From: an uncultured Flavobacteriales bacterium
GTDB lineage: Bacteria; Bacteroidota; Bacteroidia; Flavobacteriales_G; Salibacteraceae
Assembly (NCBI GenBank): GCA_905479105.1
Contig: CAJQLE010000004.1
Span: 620,001-684,000 of the forward strand
Direction: 5' to 3'
DNA length: 64,000 bases
The position numbers and the translations under genes are program-made. The notes under the pieces were generated by a model, which saw nothing but the letters and a program-made list of their open reading frames with translations, made no database searches and was not told the DNA's origin. Below, in pieces: positions 1 to 10,485 of the stretch (positions are counted from its first letter, which is position 1; every line of letters starts with the position of its first letter).

Positions 1-1713
1 AATTGTGCTTTTGATAACAACCAATCCACCTAATTGACTTTTGGACCATAGTAGGAGGTTCTCAATAAATCCGTGATTTGCACCGACTGATTTGTTGAGC
101 TTCAGCAATAACATTTGAATTTCATCATGATTAAGATCTCCACTCGCTGTAAGGTCTAAGATCATTTTTAAAGAATTGAACGGGCCGCGCAGATCATGTG
201 AAACTATTGAGAAAAGCTTGTCCTTGTCGCTATTAGATCGTTTTAATGCCTCACGTTGCTCTTCAATATGCTGATTCGTTTTCCGAAGGCTTTCATTACG
301 CGCGATCTTTACTCTATATTCTCTCAGTATGAAAATCAGAATAATCAAAACGAGTAATAAAACAGAGACAAGCGCAATGATTTGTGCTTGCTGAGTTTTG
401 GCCTCTGAATTTTGTTTTAGAACAGTCAATTTCTGTTTTTCAATTTCTCGCTCTTGCTTTGCAGCTTGATATTGGTTATCCAACATCAAAAGAGCTTCTT
501 TTTGAGCCGATGAATTGAGGCTGTCGTTCAGATTTACCTTGAGGGCAAAGTATGCTAAGGCTTTTTCAGTATTCCCGAGTCCTTTGTAAGCATTGGAGAG
601 GTTGTCATAGAGACTAATTTTTGGTCTTACGTTATTCACGGATTCGGTGATAAGGATCGCTTCTTGAGAGAGCTTTATAGCATCTTCATAATTACCGAGT
701 TCAACATTTATCATCGATAAATTAGCCAAAGTCATCACGGTATGTGGCTTATGATTAATTGACCTGGCTTTTGCAAGAGCAGAAAGCATAAGGTCATAAG
801 CAAGTTTATATTGCTTGAGATCATAATATGTCAAGCCTAAGTTGTTCTTTGATAAAATCTCTACATCTTGATCACCGAGTCTTGTGCTAATTTCAATTGA
901 TTTATTAAAAAGTACACTTGCTGTATCTAGGTTTTTAAGTCTTCTATATGCTGAACCCAAATTATTATAGGCGCCAGCCCATTGAATTTCTGGCATATGC
1001 TCCATCTTTAGATCTATGGACAATTGAAAGTATTCTCTAGACTTTTCGTGATAATTTAGCTTCGCATACAGTGATCCAATATTGCCATATAACCTCCCTA
1101 GCTCAACATGATTCTGAAGCACTTCATTGATCTCTAGAGCTTTTTGGTAGGTGAGTATGGCATTTTCAATTTCATTGATTTGAGAATATACCAACCCTAG
1201 ATTATTGTAAGAACGTGCTAACCTTGATGAGTCATTAAGTTCTAAAAGAATACTTATAGCCTCTGTGTGAAGTTTAAAGGCTGCTGATTGCTCACCATTA
1301 AAACATTCGTAAATGCCTGCAGTAGTTAATACGTCAGCTAGCCTAGCTTGATTTCCTGATTCTTGAAATATGTGCTTAGCATTGTCAAGATTTTGAAGCA
1401 CATCATCTCTGGATCCTTGATGCCTCAGTTGATAAATCCCTATGCGCATGAATGCCATTCCTTGCAAATCGATCAGATTATAATCTTCACGATATTGCGT
1501 CAATAGCAGTGCACTTTGAAACCAACCTAACGCAGAGTCGTTTCCGGTTCGCTCATATTCAGAACCAACCTTAATCATGCAATATGCTTTCAAGGAATCG
1601 TCTGCAGTCGCCTCTATTAAACGAATCAAACTATCTGCAACAGCATTAGTTTGACTCTGAGTGCAAAGGGCAGAGGTGATTAAAAAGCAAGAGAGTAGAA
1701 AGGCCTCTTTCAA
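1..1713 (-). CDS. TPR sensor histidine kinase (C-terminus cut off by window edge)
   Basis: I translated this reading frame directly; it stays open from 1713 to the window edge. It begins with a signal-peptide-like stretch (KEAFLLSCFLITSALC). About ten tetratricopeptide units follow (e.g. NNLGLVYSQINEIENAILTY), then one transmembrane helix near 345-400 and a coiled coil. Near 195-215 lies a DHp box with the phospho-acceptor motif FSIVSHDLRGP. The ATPase domain would lie outside the window. This is the usual periplasmic-TPR plus kinase layout of Bacteroidota two-component sensors. The only usable start is TTG at 1713, because a stop lies four codons upstream; a misread ATG is possible. Its ligand and partner regulator are unknown. 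Confidence 0.85.
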   Translation of the reverse strand, partial: MKEAFLLSCFLITSALCTQSQTNAVADSLIRLIEATADDSLKAYCMIKVGSEYERTGNDSALGWFQSALLLTQYREDYNLIDLQGMAFMRIGIYQLRHQGSRDDVLQNLDNAKHIFQESGNQARLADVLTTAGIYECFNGEQSAAFKLHTEAISILLELNDSSRLARSYNNLGLVYSQINEIENAILTYQKALEINEVLQNHVELGRLYGNIGSLYAKLNYHEKSREYFQLSIDLKMEHMPEIQWAGAYNNLGSAYRRLKNLDTASVLFNKSIEISTRLGDQDVEILSKNNLGLTYYDLKQYKLAYDLMLSALAKARSINHKPHTVMTLANLSMINVELGNYEDAIKLSQEAILITESVNNVRPKISLYDNLSNAYKGLGNTEKALAYFALKVNLNDSLNSSAQKEALLMLDNQYQAAKQEREIEKQKLTVLKQNSEAKTQQAQIIALVSVLLLVLIILIFILREYRVKIARNESLRKTNQHIEEQREALKRSNSDKDKLFSIVSHDLRGPFNSLKMILDLTASGDLNHDEIQMLLLKLNKSVGANHGFIENLLLWSKSQLGGLVVIKSTI

Positions 1714-1813
1714 ATGTCTAGGTTAAAATACAAAACACGTATCGTCAATTAGCCATAGGCTTTGATTAGATATTATCAAATCTTCAGGAAAATCCAATGA
1801 GCTGGCTAATATT

Positions 1814-3037
1814 TTACAACTGAGCTTTTACCCAACGCAGTATTTGCTCATCACCATCTACAGTTCTGACCTGCGCCAAGTAAACTCCAGCAGGGAGCTG
1901 ACGAACTGAGATTGAACCATTAGGATTATTATGACTAGCAACAACTTGACCAGCAAGATTGATAATATGCACTGATTCTATTTCAACACTCGATTGAATA
2001 GCTAGAAAATCAGAAGCGGGGATAGGGAAGAGATTAACGTTGAAGTTGCTATTGGCTTCAGCCAATCCAGCAGGCTCTTCAGGTACAGGAGGAGTTGGTA
2101 ATTGAAATTTCCAAGCATCTGTTGGATATACTCCAGTTTGTCGATTCTGACCACCAAAAAAGTAAACGGTATCTTCAATAACAAACGAACCAGGAGCCCA
2201 AATGCTAATCCCAGGATGCGAAGGAAACTGAGTCCAACTATCATCTGTAAGATCGTATTGCCAAAATTCACCTTCGCTCATAAAAGAGTGATTGGCACCA
2301 TCACCACTCAAAACATATCCATAATCTCCATGGTCAAATTGTGTTCCTGCAACGCGCGCTTGACTTGGAAAATCATTCATCACTTCCCATGTAGACGTTT
2401 CTTGATCAAAATGATACCAATCATCATATATGGTGGGAGCTTGGCTTCCATGTCCCATGCCAGTATAGAGTTCACCTTTTACAGAGAACTGATAAGGATG
2501 ATGACGCTGAGGTCCTGGAATGTTTGGCATTTGATTCCAATCGTTTGCATTAATATCATATTCCCACCAATCATTTAAGTTACCATTGGCTCCGCTGCCA
2601 AGACCAACATAAATTTTGCCATCACTTATCAGAAATGCAGGGTGTTGACGCGCATCGCAAGGACAAGCAGTTAGATAATCCCAATCTTCAGCTACCGGGT
2701 CAAAAACCCAGATGTCTTTTAAATAAGCTGTTGCAGAAGAACCAAATCCTAAATATCCTTTACCCTCATAAGCGTAGCCAATTCCAAAGCTTCTCGGTGA
2801 ACCTGGAAACTGAGATAGGATGGTCCATTCATCAGCATTGGGATCATATTTATAAAAATCTCTTACCGGACCTTCTAAGGCATCTGAACCAGTGGCTGCA
2901 TAACCATAACCATCTAAGGTGAATGTTACTGGATGATGTCGTCCAAAGGGCATGTCCGCAAATGAAGACCAATCCTGTGCAACAGTAGTTTGAAGACAGA
3001 TAAACAAGAGAACAATAGAGTAAAGTATTTTTTTCAT
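1814..3037 (-). CDS. Secreted Kelch-repeat protein with T9SS sorting domain
   Basis: 407 residues from the ATG at 3037, where a signal peptide starts (MKKILYSIVLLFICLQTTVAQ). A longer frame to 3151 adds 38 residues without signal character. Five or six Kelch blades follow, each pairing a glycine-rich strand (YGYAATGSD, GYLGFGSSA, IYVGLGSG, LYTGMGHG, VYFFGGQ) with a Trp-containing turn such as DEWTILSQFP, so a beta-propeller is expected. The last 75 residues match a type A T9SS domain (NLFPIPASD, then LAGQVV, then LPAGVYLAQV). The protein is probably exported across the outer membrane and surface-attached or released. The ligand is unknown. A possible -7 element (CATATTTG) lies about 35 bases upstream. 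Confidence 0.85.
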   Translation of the reverse strand: MKKILYSIVLLFICLQTTVAQDWSSFADMPFGRHHPVTFTLDGYGYAATGSDALEGPVRDFYKYDPNADEWTILSQFPGSPRSFGIGYAYEGKGYLGFGSSATAYLKDIWVFDPVAEDWDYLTACPCDARQHPAFLISDGKIYVGLGSGANGNLNDWWEYDINANDWNQMPNIPGPQRHHPYQFSVKGELYTGMGHGSQAPTIYDDWYHFDQETSTWEVMNDFPSQARVAGTQFDHGDYGYVLSGDGANHSFMSEGEFWQYDLTDDSWTQFPSHPGISIWAPGSFVIEDTVYFFGGQNRQTGVYPTDAWKFQLPTPPVPEEPAGLAEANSNFNVNLFPIPASDFLAIQSSVEIESVHIINLAGQVVASHNNPNGSISVRQLPAGVYLAQVRTVDGDEQILRWVKAQL

Positions 3038-3254
3038 ATTCAGGGTTTTATTTTTGTCTGGATTGCAAATATGACAATTGTAGAGTACAATTGGTTCGAT
3101 TAGAATTGAATAATATGGTATTCCTATGATTGATATCGGTTTCATTGCCAAGAGACCTGTTGAGGTTTTCCTAACGCTATATTAAGGTTATAATATATAT
3201 TATGTTAAATAGGGTCATTCGCTAATCTAGACTAAGACTTAGTATTCTCTTATG

Positions 3255-3734
3255 CTACTTTTCTCCTGAGAAAGTGATTTGTTCCTCTGCTCCGCTCATT
3301 CTGACTGATTTTTGCGAGTATTCCAATCTGATCCAATCAGCATCATACCGTCCTATACCTTCAACAATCAAAGTATCCGATTCAGTATAAATCGTTTGAG
3401 CCGGAATAATCAAAGAACTGTCAGAAATAATGTCATAGTAGAAACGCTGGTCTACCATTAATCTATTTGGAATAGTTTGATCGGCATCAACAATAATACT
3501 ATCCTCAATTCTTCCAAATAAAGCTTCTTGTTGACGATAACTGCCTTTGTAAATTCCATCATAGTTTCTATTGAAAAGCAGTTCGCACTCATCACCCGAA
3601 TACCATTTTTCACATAGGCATTCGCCTTCGTAGCAACGACCGTTTTCATGACAATCCGTTTTTCTGCACTGCTTATTGCAGCTCACTGAAAACGTTGCCA
3701 GCGCAAAAAGCACTATAAAGAGTTGTTTAGTCAT
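3255..3734 (-). CDS. Lipoprotein with EGF-like cysteine cluster
   Basis: 159 residues starting at the ATG at 3734. The frame extends upstream to 3794, but the lipoprotein signal starts here (MTKQLFIVLFALATFSVSC, with Cys as the lipidated residue). Directly after it comes a cysteine-rich segment (CRKTDCHENGRCYEGECLCEK, broken into C-x4-C-x5-C-x4-C-x1-C spacing). This resembles an EGF/tenascin-like module with its typical GxC and W-Y-S-G-D-C endings. The remaining hundred residues are beta-rich and unrecognised. Similar lipoproteins are common in marine Bacteroidota, without known function. It lies downstream of a TPR gene but behind a terminator, so it is probably transcribed separately. Confidence 0.75.
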   Translation of the reverse strand: MTKQLFIVLFALATFSVSCNKQCRKTDCHENGRCYEGECLCEKWYSGDECELLFNRNYDGIYKGSYRQQEALFGRIEDSIIVDADQTIPNRLMVDQRFYYDIISDSSLIIPAQTIYTESDTLIVEGIGRYDADWIRLEYSQKSVRMSGAEEQITFSGEK

Positions 3735-3759
3735 TGGTTTCTCTATCAAATCTAAGCAT

Positions 3760-3790
3760 AAAAAAAGACCAACATTACTGTTGGCCTTTA
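3760..3790 (-). terminator. Rho-independent terminator after the TPR gene
   Basis: Read on the minus strand, AAGGCCAACA, a four-base loop, and TGTTGGTCTT form a near-perfect stem that runs into seven T residues. It lies just past the stop of the TPR protein gene (3812) and before the EGF-like lipoprotein gene. Confidence 0.8.
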
Positions 3791-3811
3791 TCAAATTCTA
3801 TTTAAGCTTTG

Positions 3812-4987
3812 TTAGTTTGAAAGCTTCTCACTCATTTCTTTGTACTTGTCCATTTGATTGGTACGCGCATAAAGCTCTTTCAATGAAGTCATTGTGCTAA
3901 GATCAGTCGGTTCTAAACCGTGAGCCTTTTCGAGGTATGGCAATGCATCTCTCAGCTGCTGATCCGCCTTTTCTTTTGCTACTTTGTATTTAGCGTCATC
4001 GCTTATCATGTTGGCATCATTAAGCATTTCCGCCCCTTTGTTGTAATACAATGCACCTAAACTGTATGCAGCATCGAAGTAATCATTTTTCACTTCCAGT
4101 GCCTTAGCATAGTCATTTTTTGCTTTCTCAAAGAATGGCACAGATTCTTCCTTCTTCCCATCGTTCAGCATGCTTGCTTGCTTTGTGTCATAGATATTGC
4201 CTCTAACAAAGTATAACAAGAAGTTATTAGGGTCGTTTTCGATAGCGAGATTCAAGTTTTCTAAAGCTTTATCAAACTCTTTTGACTCAAGATAAATGTT
4301 GATTTCTGCTGTGATGATCTCTTGGCTTTTTGGCAACACTTTTCTAGCCTCCGCTAAGGTCGCTTTATAGGCTTCCTTATCACCCCTTTCTTTGTAAAGG
4401 TTGGCTAAATTGATGTAGCTGTCTTCTAAGCTATACTTGATTTCAATTGCTTTTTTGAAATCTTTCTCTGCCTCTTCATACATTTTACCATTTAATGCTG
4501 CCACAGCTGCACTGTAAATAGCACCAGAATCAACCGCTCCAGCTTCAAGACGGACGGTATAACAGGTTTCAAAGAACTGCACCGCATCGGTGTAGTTTTT
4601 AGCGTTGAATTGCTCTACTCCTTCTTGGTAACAAAACGCTGCAAGTCTTTGGTAACGATCATTCACATCATTCATGTTGATTCGCTTACTTCCTAACTCA
4701 ATTGCATTTCCAAATGACTCAATGGCTTTCATTAAGCTCCCATCCTTCAAACTTGCAAAACGTTCCTCAGTAGAGAAATAAATTTGCTCATAGATTTGAC
4801 CTCTATAGTACCAAGTTTTTCCATCAAGCTTTGTTTTTTCATGCGTAATTGCAGGATCAATTTCAGTTTGAGCCTTCGATAACTCACCATCTTGCAGGTA
4901 GTTATAGGCATTCAACACTTTAGCTCCTTGTGCAAACATCATGTTCGCACTTACCATAAATAGCACAGCCGCTATTACTCTTCTCAT
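3812..4987 (-). CDS. Exported tetratricopeptide repeat protein
   Basis: 391 residues from the ATG at 4987, where a signal peptide begins (MRRVIAAVLFMVSANMMFAQ). The 24 residues encoded further upstream do not look like a natural start. Several TPR units follow: SAAVAALNGKMYEEAEKDF, SYINLANLYKERGDKEAY, ALENLNLAIENDPNN, AAYSLGALYYNKGAEM. The end (PYLEKAHGLEPTDLSTMTSL) is again TPR-like. It is probably a periplasmic scaffold; no partner can be named. It lies 55 bases downstream of gyrA on the same strand, so partial co-transcription is possible, and it is followed by a clear terminator. Confidence 0.8.
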   Translation of the reverse strand: MRRVIAAVLFMVSANMMFAQGAKVLNAYNYLQDGELSKAQTEIDPAITHEKTKLDGKTWYYRGQIYEQIYFSTEERFASLKDGSLMKAIESFGNAIELGSKRINMNDVNDRYQRLAAFCYQEGVEQFNAKNYTDAVQFFETCYTVRLEAGAVDSGAIYSAAVAALNGKMYEEAEKDFKKAIEIKYSLEDSYINLANLYKERGDKEAYKATLAEARKVLPKSQEIITAEINIYLESKEFDKALENLNLAIENDPNNFLLYFVRGNIYDTKQASMLNDGKKEESVPFFEKAKNDYAKALEVKNDYFDAAYSLGALYYNKGAEMLNDANMISDDAKYKVAKEKADQQLRDALPYLEKAHGLEPTDLSTMTSLKELYARTNQMDKYKEMSEKLSN

Positions 4988-5042
4988 AATTTGTAAATTT
5001 TGATTCAAAAATAGGTAATCAATAATAAGACCAAAGCGAAGT

Positions 5043-7607
5043 CTACTCCTCGGTCTCATTTTCTTCTAGCGCCTCATCTGGTGAATCATTTGTTGTTTCA
5101 TCAGAAGCTTCTGAAATAATTGGTTCTATTGGATTTCCTTCCTCATCCAGTAATATTTCATCTTCTTCTAAAGCGTCAACTTTTGCCACAGCAGCAATGG
5201 AGTCACTGCCGCGTAAGTTGATTAGACGAACACCTTGAGTAGCTCTTCCCATCACTCGCAATTCAGCCATTGACATTCTGATGGTGATTCCTGATTTATT
5301 AATAATCATCAAATCGTCATCATCAGAAACAATTTTGATCGAGATTAAATCACCTGTTTTGTCAGTGATATTGAGTGTTTTAACACCCTTGCCTCCTCTG
5401 TTTGTAATGCGGTAATCTTCCACTAGTGTGCGCTTCCCATATCCTTTTTCTGATACAACTAGAACACTTTCAGAAGGATCGTTTACGCAAATCATTCCTA
5501 TTACTTCATCTTTTGGTCCAGCAAGTGTCACTCCTTTTACTCCACTCGCTCCACGTCCCATTGAGCGAACCTTAGTTTCATCAAAGTGAATGGCTTTACC
5601 AGACTTAAGTGCCATTATGATGTGGTTTTTACCATTGGTCAATCGTGCCTCGAGTAAAGTGTCTCCTTCCCTCACTCCTATTGCAATGATTCCGTTCGCT
5701 CTAGGTCGACTATACTGCTCTAATGGCGTCTTTTTAATAATACCATTCTTGGTACACATCACGATATAGTGATTATTTAAGAATTCTGCATCGCTTAAAC
5801 TTTCTACGTTTATATAAGTCAAGACTTTGTCATCTGGCTCTATATTTAGTAAGTTTTGTATCGCTCTACCCTTCGAAGCTTTCGTTCCCTCTGGGATCTC
5901 AAATACACGCATCCAGAAGCACTTTCCTTTTTCTGTAAAAATCAGAAGGTAATTATGTGTGCTGGCTACAAATAGATGTTCTAAGAAATCTTCGTTTCGT
6001 GTACTCGTGCCCTTGCTTCCAACGCCACCTCTGGATTGTCTTCTATACTCGGTTAATACAGTGCGCTTGATATACCCTAAATGAGAAATCGTCACTACAA
6101 CTTCCTCATTAGGAATCATATCTTCAATGCGGAAATCTTCAGCACCATAAACAATCTCTGTCCTTCTCTCGTCACCATATTTTTCTTTGATGATCAGGAG
6201 TTCTTCTTTGATCAAGGCCATTCTAATCTCTTCAGTATTCAATAGGTTTTGAAGACCTGAAATGGTTTTCATCAACTCATCAAACTCACCTTTGATCTTA
6301 TCTCTTTCCAGTCCAGTTAAACGCTGTAAACGCATATCAAGGATGGCTCGTGCTTGTATCTCAGACAATTTGAAATTTGCCATTAATCCTTCACGCGCTT
6401 CATCAGGCGTTTTAGAGGCCCGAATCAGTTTGATAACTTGGTCTATATTGTCAAGAGCAATAAGTAAACCTTCCAATACGTGCGCTCTCTCCTCAGCTTT
6501 TCTTAACTCAAACTTCGCTCTTCTTACAACAACCTCATGACGATGCTCCACAAAATGAACAATCATGTCTTTCAAGTTCAAAGCCACTGGCCGACCTTTC
6601 ACAAGAGCGATGTTATTTACGCTAAAGCTTGTTTGTAATGAAGTGTACTTAAATAGGTGATTTTGAACAACATTAGGAATTGCATCATGCTTTAATTCAT
6701 AAACGATGCGCATACCTGTTCTATCCGATTCGTCACGGATATCTCTGATGCCTTCAATCTTCTTGTCGTTAACTAATTCAGCCGTGCGCTGGATCATATC
6801 AGCTTTATTCACTTGATATGGAATCTCCGTCACTATGATGGCCGCTCTATCGTCATCATCTACTTCAATATTGGTTCGAGCTCGCATGACAATGCGTCCT
6901 CTACCCCCTTCAAAGGCATCTTTTACGCCTTCATAACCATAAATGATTGCGCCTGTTGGGAAGTCTGGAGCTTTTATATGCTCCATTAATTGAGGTATTT
7001 CAATGTCGTTATTGTCAATATAGGCTATGATACCATCTATAACTTCAGTTAAATTATGAGGCGGCATATTTGTAGCCATACCAACGGCAATACCACTAGA
7101 TCCATTAATAAGAAGGTTTGGAATTCCAGCGGGCAATACTTTTGGCTCTTCAAGAGAGTCATCAAAGTTTAATTGGAAATCAACCGTCTCTTTGTCAATG
7201 TCTGCGAGTAATTCTTCCGCAATTTTTCTTAAACGCGCTTCTGTATAACGCATCGCAGCAGGACTATCACCATCAATCGACCCAAAGTTACCTTGCCCAT
7301 CAACCAATGGATAACGCAAACTCCAAGTTTGTGCCATTCTGACCATTGTGTCATATACAGAGGAATCACCGTGTGGGTGATATTTACCGAGAACTTCTCC
7401 AACAATACGAGCCGATTTTTTGTGAGCCCGATTTGAAAGAACGCCAAGATCTAACATGCCATAGAGCACTCTTCTATGCACAGGTTTTAGCCCATCTCTA
7501 ACGTCTGGTAATGCTCTAGAAACAATAACTGACATCGAATAATCGATGTAAGCTGTTTTCATTTCATCTTCGATATTGACGCTAATAATCTTTTCTCCTT
7601 CTGCCAT
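5043..7607 (-). CDS. gyrA: DNA gyrase subunit A
   Basis: 854 residues, normal for a Bacteroidota GyrA. It cleaves and rejoins DNA in the A2B2 gyrase that introduces negative supercoils. The catalytic tyrosine is Y121 in [10 protein letters not shown]. The quinolone-determining region reads [18 protein letters not shown]82 and D86 align with E. coli S83 and D87, the wild-type residues. The C-terminal pinwheel has repeated blades, including [10 protein letters not shown], which fits the GyrA-box, and [10 protein letters not shown]. It ends in an acidic tail after residue ~815. AGAAGGA, six bases before the ATG, is a plausible ribosome site. It is transcribed divergently from clpC. Confidence 0.97.
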   Translation of the reverse strand: MAEGEKIISVNIEDEMKTAYIDYSMSVIVSRALPDVRDGLKPVHRRVLYGMLDLGVLSNRAHKKSARIVGEVLGKYHPHGDSSVYDTMVRMAQTWSLRYPLVDGQGNFGSIDGDSPAAMRYTEARLRKIAEELLADIDKETVDFQLNFDDSLEEPKVLPAGIPNLLINGSSGIAVGMATNMPPHNLTEVIDGIIAYIDNNDIEIPQLMEHIKAPDFPTGAIIYGYEGVKDAFEGGRGRIVMRARTNIEVDDDDRAAIIVTEIPYQVNKADMIQRTAELVNDKKIEGIRDIRDESDRTGMRIVYELKHDAIPNVVQNHLFKYTSLQTSFSVNNIALVKGRPVALNLKDMIVHFVEHRHEVVVRRAKFELRKAEERAHVLEGLLIALDNIDQVIKLIRASKTPDEAREGLMANFKLSEIQARAILDMRLQRLTGLERDKIKGEFDELMKTISGLQNLLNTEEIRMALIKEELLIIKEKYGDERRTEIVYGAEDFRIEDMIPNEEVVVTISHLGYIKRTVLTEYRRQSRGGVGSKGTSTRNEDFLEHLFVASTHNYLLIFTEKGKCFWMRVFEIPEGTKASKGRAIQNLLNIEPDDKVLTYINVESLSDAEFLNNHYIVMCTKNGIIKKTPLEQYSRPRANGIIAIGVREGDTLLEARLTNGKNHIIMALKSGKAIHFDETKVRSMGRGASGVKGVTLAGPKDEVIGMICVNDPSESVLVVSEKGYGKRTLVEDYRITNRGGKGVKTLNITDKTGDLISIKIVSDDDDLMIINKSGITIRMSMAELRVMGRATQGVRLINLRGSDSIAAVAKVDALEEDEILLDEEGNPIEPIISEASDETTNDSPDEALEENETEE

Positions 7608-7780
7608 GTTGTCCTTCTATTGGTTGATTCCTTTTTGAGTCTAGGCTGGTGTGCTAAGACAAGTGTCCGAAAGTAACATTCGACATCTCGATAACGCGTA
7701 AAAAATGGGGCTATTTTTAAACAAAATTCTGTTAGTATACTTAGTAAGTGTAAGGTTTTCAACAATGAGTTGACAATAGC

Positions 7781-7810
7781 TTTGGATAAGTTAAAAAATC
7801 TACTACTTTG
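7781..7810 (+). promoter_or_regulatory. Candidate promoter of clpC
   Basis: TTTG at 7781-7784 is followed 19 bases later by TACTTTG at 7804-7810, about 43 bases before the clpC start. This resembles the Bacteroidota primary-sigma promoter (TTTG, then TAnnTTTG), but one base is missing between TA and TTTG, so the call is tentative. Confidence 0.3.
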
Positions 7811-7853
7811 TCATGGCATTATCCTTGGTAAAGAGGATGCAGTTTAAAGAAAT

Positions 7854-10436
7854 ATGGATACAAATTTTTCACCGAGAGTTAAAGACGTTATTTCCTTTAG
7901 TCGCGAAGAGGCTTTAAGGTTAGGACATGATTATATAGGTACTGAACATTTCCTATTAGGAATGATTAGAGAAGGCGATGGAGTCGCAATAAAAATTTTA
8001 AAGAACTTAGAGGTTGACCTTTCTGAGTTAAGAAAGCTTATTGAGAATTCTGTTAAGAGTGTTGAGACCAGTGGGAAACCCTTAAATAGTTTAGGCAATA
8101 TTCCTTTGGTCAAGCAAGCCGAAAAGACCTTAAAGATCACCTATTTGGAGGCGAAGCTTTTCAAGAGCTCTGTTATCGGAACGGAGCATTTACTTCTCAG
8201 TATATTAAAAGATGAAAACAATGTGGCATCAAGGGCTCTATCAGCATTTAATGTAACCTACGATGTCGTAAAAGAAGAATTAGAATTAATGTTAAATCAA
8301 GAAACACCAAGATCGGAATTTCCGAATACTCCAAATGATGATGATGACGAGGATGGGCCATCTTTCGGATCAGGATCAGGTTCAGGAAGCATTGGAGCCG
8401 GATCGAGTTCTGGATCTTCAAGTCGAAAGCCTGGAGATTCAAAATCAAAAACTCCTGTGCTCGACAACTTCGGCAGGGACTTAACAAAATTGGCTGAAGA
8501 TGATAAGCTGGACCCAATCGTGGGACGTGAAAAAGAAATTGAGCGTGTCTCTCAAATCTTAAGTCGAAGAAAGAAAAACAACCCTATTCTTATAGGAGAG
8601 CCTGGTGTCGGTAAATCCGCAATTGCGGAAGGACTCGCCTTGAGGATTGTTCAAAGGAAAGTGTCGCGTGTCTTATTTAACATGCGCGTTGTAACGCTTG
8701 ACCTCGCTTCATTGGTTGCCGGTACAAAGTATCGAGGACAATTTGAAGAGCGAATGAAAGCAGTAATGAACGAGCTTGAAAAAAGCCGAGACATTATTCT
8801 TTTCATTGATGAGATTCATACGCTCGTTGGAGCTGGTGGTGCGTCCGGTTCATTAGACGCCTCAAATATGTTTAAGCCTGCCCTAGCAAGAGGTGAAATT
8901 CAATGCATAGGGGCAACAACTTTAGATGAATACAGACAGTATATCGAAAAAGACGGTGCTCTTGAAAGACGTTTTCAAAAGGTTTTAATAGAGCCAACTA
9001 CTGCTGATGAAACGATTCAGATTTTAATGAACATCAAAGAGAAGTATGAGTCACATCATAATGTGACTTACACTGATGAAGCTATCAAAGCGTGTGTTCA
9101 ATTAACAGATCGATACATTAGCGATCGTCACCTTCCGGATAAGGCTATAGATGCATTGGATGAAGCTGGATCTCGCGTTCATATTACAAACATCAGAGTT
9201 CCGAAAGCAATCATCGAGGTAGAAAAGAAAATTGAGGACATTAAAGAAGAAAAGAACCGTGTTGTTAGAAGCCAGCGTTACGAAGAGGCAGCTAAACTTA
9301 GAGATACGGAAAGACAGTTGATTGAAGAATTAGAGACCGAGAAGAAAAAATGGGAAGAGGAAACTAAAAATCATCGTGAGCCAGTAACAGAAGATAATGT
9401 TGCTGAAGTTGTAGCAATGATGACAGGTGTTCCTACTCAGAGAATTGCCCAGAATGAGGGGTCTCGTCTTGTAAATATGGATACAGAACTTCGAGGCTCC
9501 GTGGTTGGTCAGGATAATGCGATTGAGAAAGTTGTTAAATCAATTCGCAGAAATCGTGCAGGACTTAAAGATCCAGACAAGCCCATCGGAACATTTATTT
9601 TCTTAGGTCCTACTGGTGTTGGCAAAACTCAGTTGGCAAAAGTCTTAGCGCGTTATTTGTTTGATAAGGACGATGCGCTGATTCGTATAGATATGAGTGA
9701 ATACATGGAGAAGTTTGCTGTTTCTAGATTGATTGGAGCGCCTCCCGGATACGTTGGCTATGAAGAAGGTGGACAGTTGACTGAAAAAGTAAGAAGACGC
9801 CCCTACTCTGTTGTATTATTAGATGAAATAGAAAAGGCTCATCCTGATGTATTCAATTTACTACTGCAAGTATTAGATGATGGTCAAATAACAGATAGTC
9901 TTGGTCGTAAAATTGACTTTAGAAACTCTATTGTGATCATGACTTCTAACATTGGTTCGAGACAATTGAAAGACTTTGGCGCTGGGGTGGGTTTTGGAAC
10001 TAAGTCTCAACTTGATCAAGCTGATGATATTACTAAAGGTGTGATCGAAAAGGCATTGAAAAATGCATTTGCTCCTGAATTCTTAAACAGAATTGATGAT
10101 GTGGTATTATTCAATAACTTGAATCAAGATCACATTAAGGAGATCATTCACATTGAAATGAAATCGTTGCTTAAAAGGGTTGAAGAGATTGGATACAAAT
10201 TGGTTGTGTCTGATAAAGCTTTAAACTTTATAGCGGAAAAAGGTTTTGATGAGAAGTATGGTGCAAGACCTCTTAAGCGAGCGATTCAAAAATTCTTAGA
10301 AGATCCTATGGCTGAAGAGATCATCAAGACTAACATTGATGAAGGTGATGAATTGCATGCTGACTTGAATAAAGAAAAAGACAATATTGTAATTAAGGTT
10401 AAGAAAGTAAAGAAGAAAAAGGATTCAGAGTCCTAA
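7854..10436 (+). CDS. clpC: ClpC-type AAA+ unfoldase of the Clp protease
   Basis: 860 residues. Two Clp-N repeats occupy residues 1-145 ([17 protein letters not shown] and [17 protein letters not shown]). They are joined by an acidic and Gly/Ser-rich linker (about 162-195). The first AAA+ module has Walker A GEPGVGKS at 248-255 and Walker [14 protein letters not shown]-like coiled-coil segment follows ([18 protein letters not shown]). The second AAA+ module has GPTGVGKT near residue 585 and [16 protein letters not shown] in GAGVGFGTK matches the ClpP-contact loop of ClpC proteins. It unfolds substrates and feeds them to ClpP, which is not in this window. It is transcribed alone and ends in a strong terminator. 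Confidence 0.96.
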   Translation: MDTNFSPRVKDVISFSREEALRLGHDYIGTEHFLLGMIREGDGVAIKILKNLEVDLSELRKLIENSVKSVETSGKPLNSLGNIPLVKQAEKTLKITYLEAKLFKSSVIGTEHLLLSILKDENNVASRALSAFNVTYDVVKEELELMLNQETPRSEFPNTPNDDDDEDGPSFGSGSGSGSIGAGSSSGSSSRKPGDSKSKTPVLDNFGRDLTKLAEDDKLDPIVGREKEIERVSQILSRRKKNNPILIGEPGVGKSAIAEGLALRIVQRKVSRVLFNMRVVTLDLASLVAGTKYRGQFEERMKAVMNELEKSRDIILFIDEIHTLVGAGGASGSLDASNMFKPALARGEIQCIGATTLDEYRQYIEKDGALERRFQKVLIEPTTADETIQILMNIKEKYESHHNVTYTDEAIKACVQLTDRYISDRHLPDKAIDALDEAGSRVHITNIRVPKAIIEVEKKIEDIKEEKNRVVRSQRYEEAAKLRDTERQLIEELETEKKKWEEETKNHREPVTEDNVAEVVAMMTGVPTQRIAQNEGSRLVNMDTELRGSVVGQDNAIEKVVKSIRRNRAGLKDPDKPIGTFIFLGPTGVGKTQLAKVLARYLFDKDDALIRIDMSEYMEKFAVSRLIGAPPGYVGYEEGGQLTEKVRRRPYSVVLLDEIEKAHPDVFNLLLQVLDDGQITDSLGRKIDFRNSIVIMTSNIGSRQLKDFGAGVGFGTKSQLDQADDITKGVIEKALKNAFAPEFLNRIDDVVLFNNLNQDHIKEIIHIEMKSLLKRVEEIGYKLVVSDKALNFIAEKGFDEKYGARPLKRAIQKFLEDPMAEEIIKTNIDEGDELHADLNKEKDNIVIKVKKVKKKKDSES

Positions 10437-10440
10437 ATGA

Positions 10441-10468
10441 AAAAGCCCCGTTATCGGGGCTTTTTTTA
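10441..10468 (+). terminator. Bidirectional terminator between clpC and recQ
   Basis: AAAAAGCCCCG, a short loop and CGGGGCTTTTTTT form a GC-rich stem flanked by A and T runs. It follows the clpC stop by 5 bases and lies just past the recQ stop on the other strand, so it can serve both convergent genes. Confidence 0.9.
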
Positions 10469-10485
10469 TGGTATTAAATTTGGTT

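Noticed and set aside
2102-2578. Plus-strand open frame of 158 codons
   Set aside because: It lies wholly antisense to the Kelch gene, whose frame has clear domain and signal evidence.
7350-7380. Possible quinolone-resistance changes in GyrA
   Set aside because: S82 and D86 are the wild-type residues, so there is no resistance signature here.
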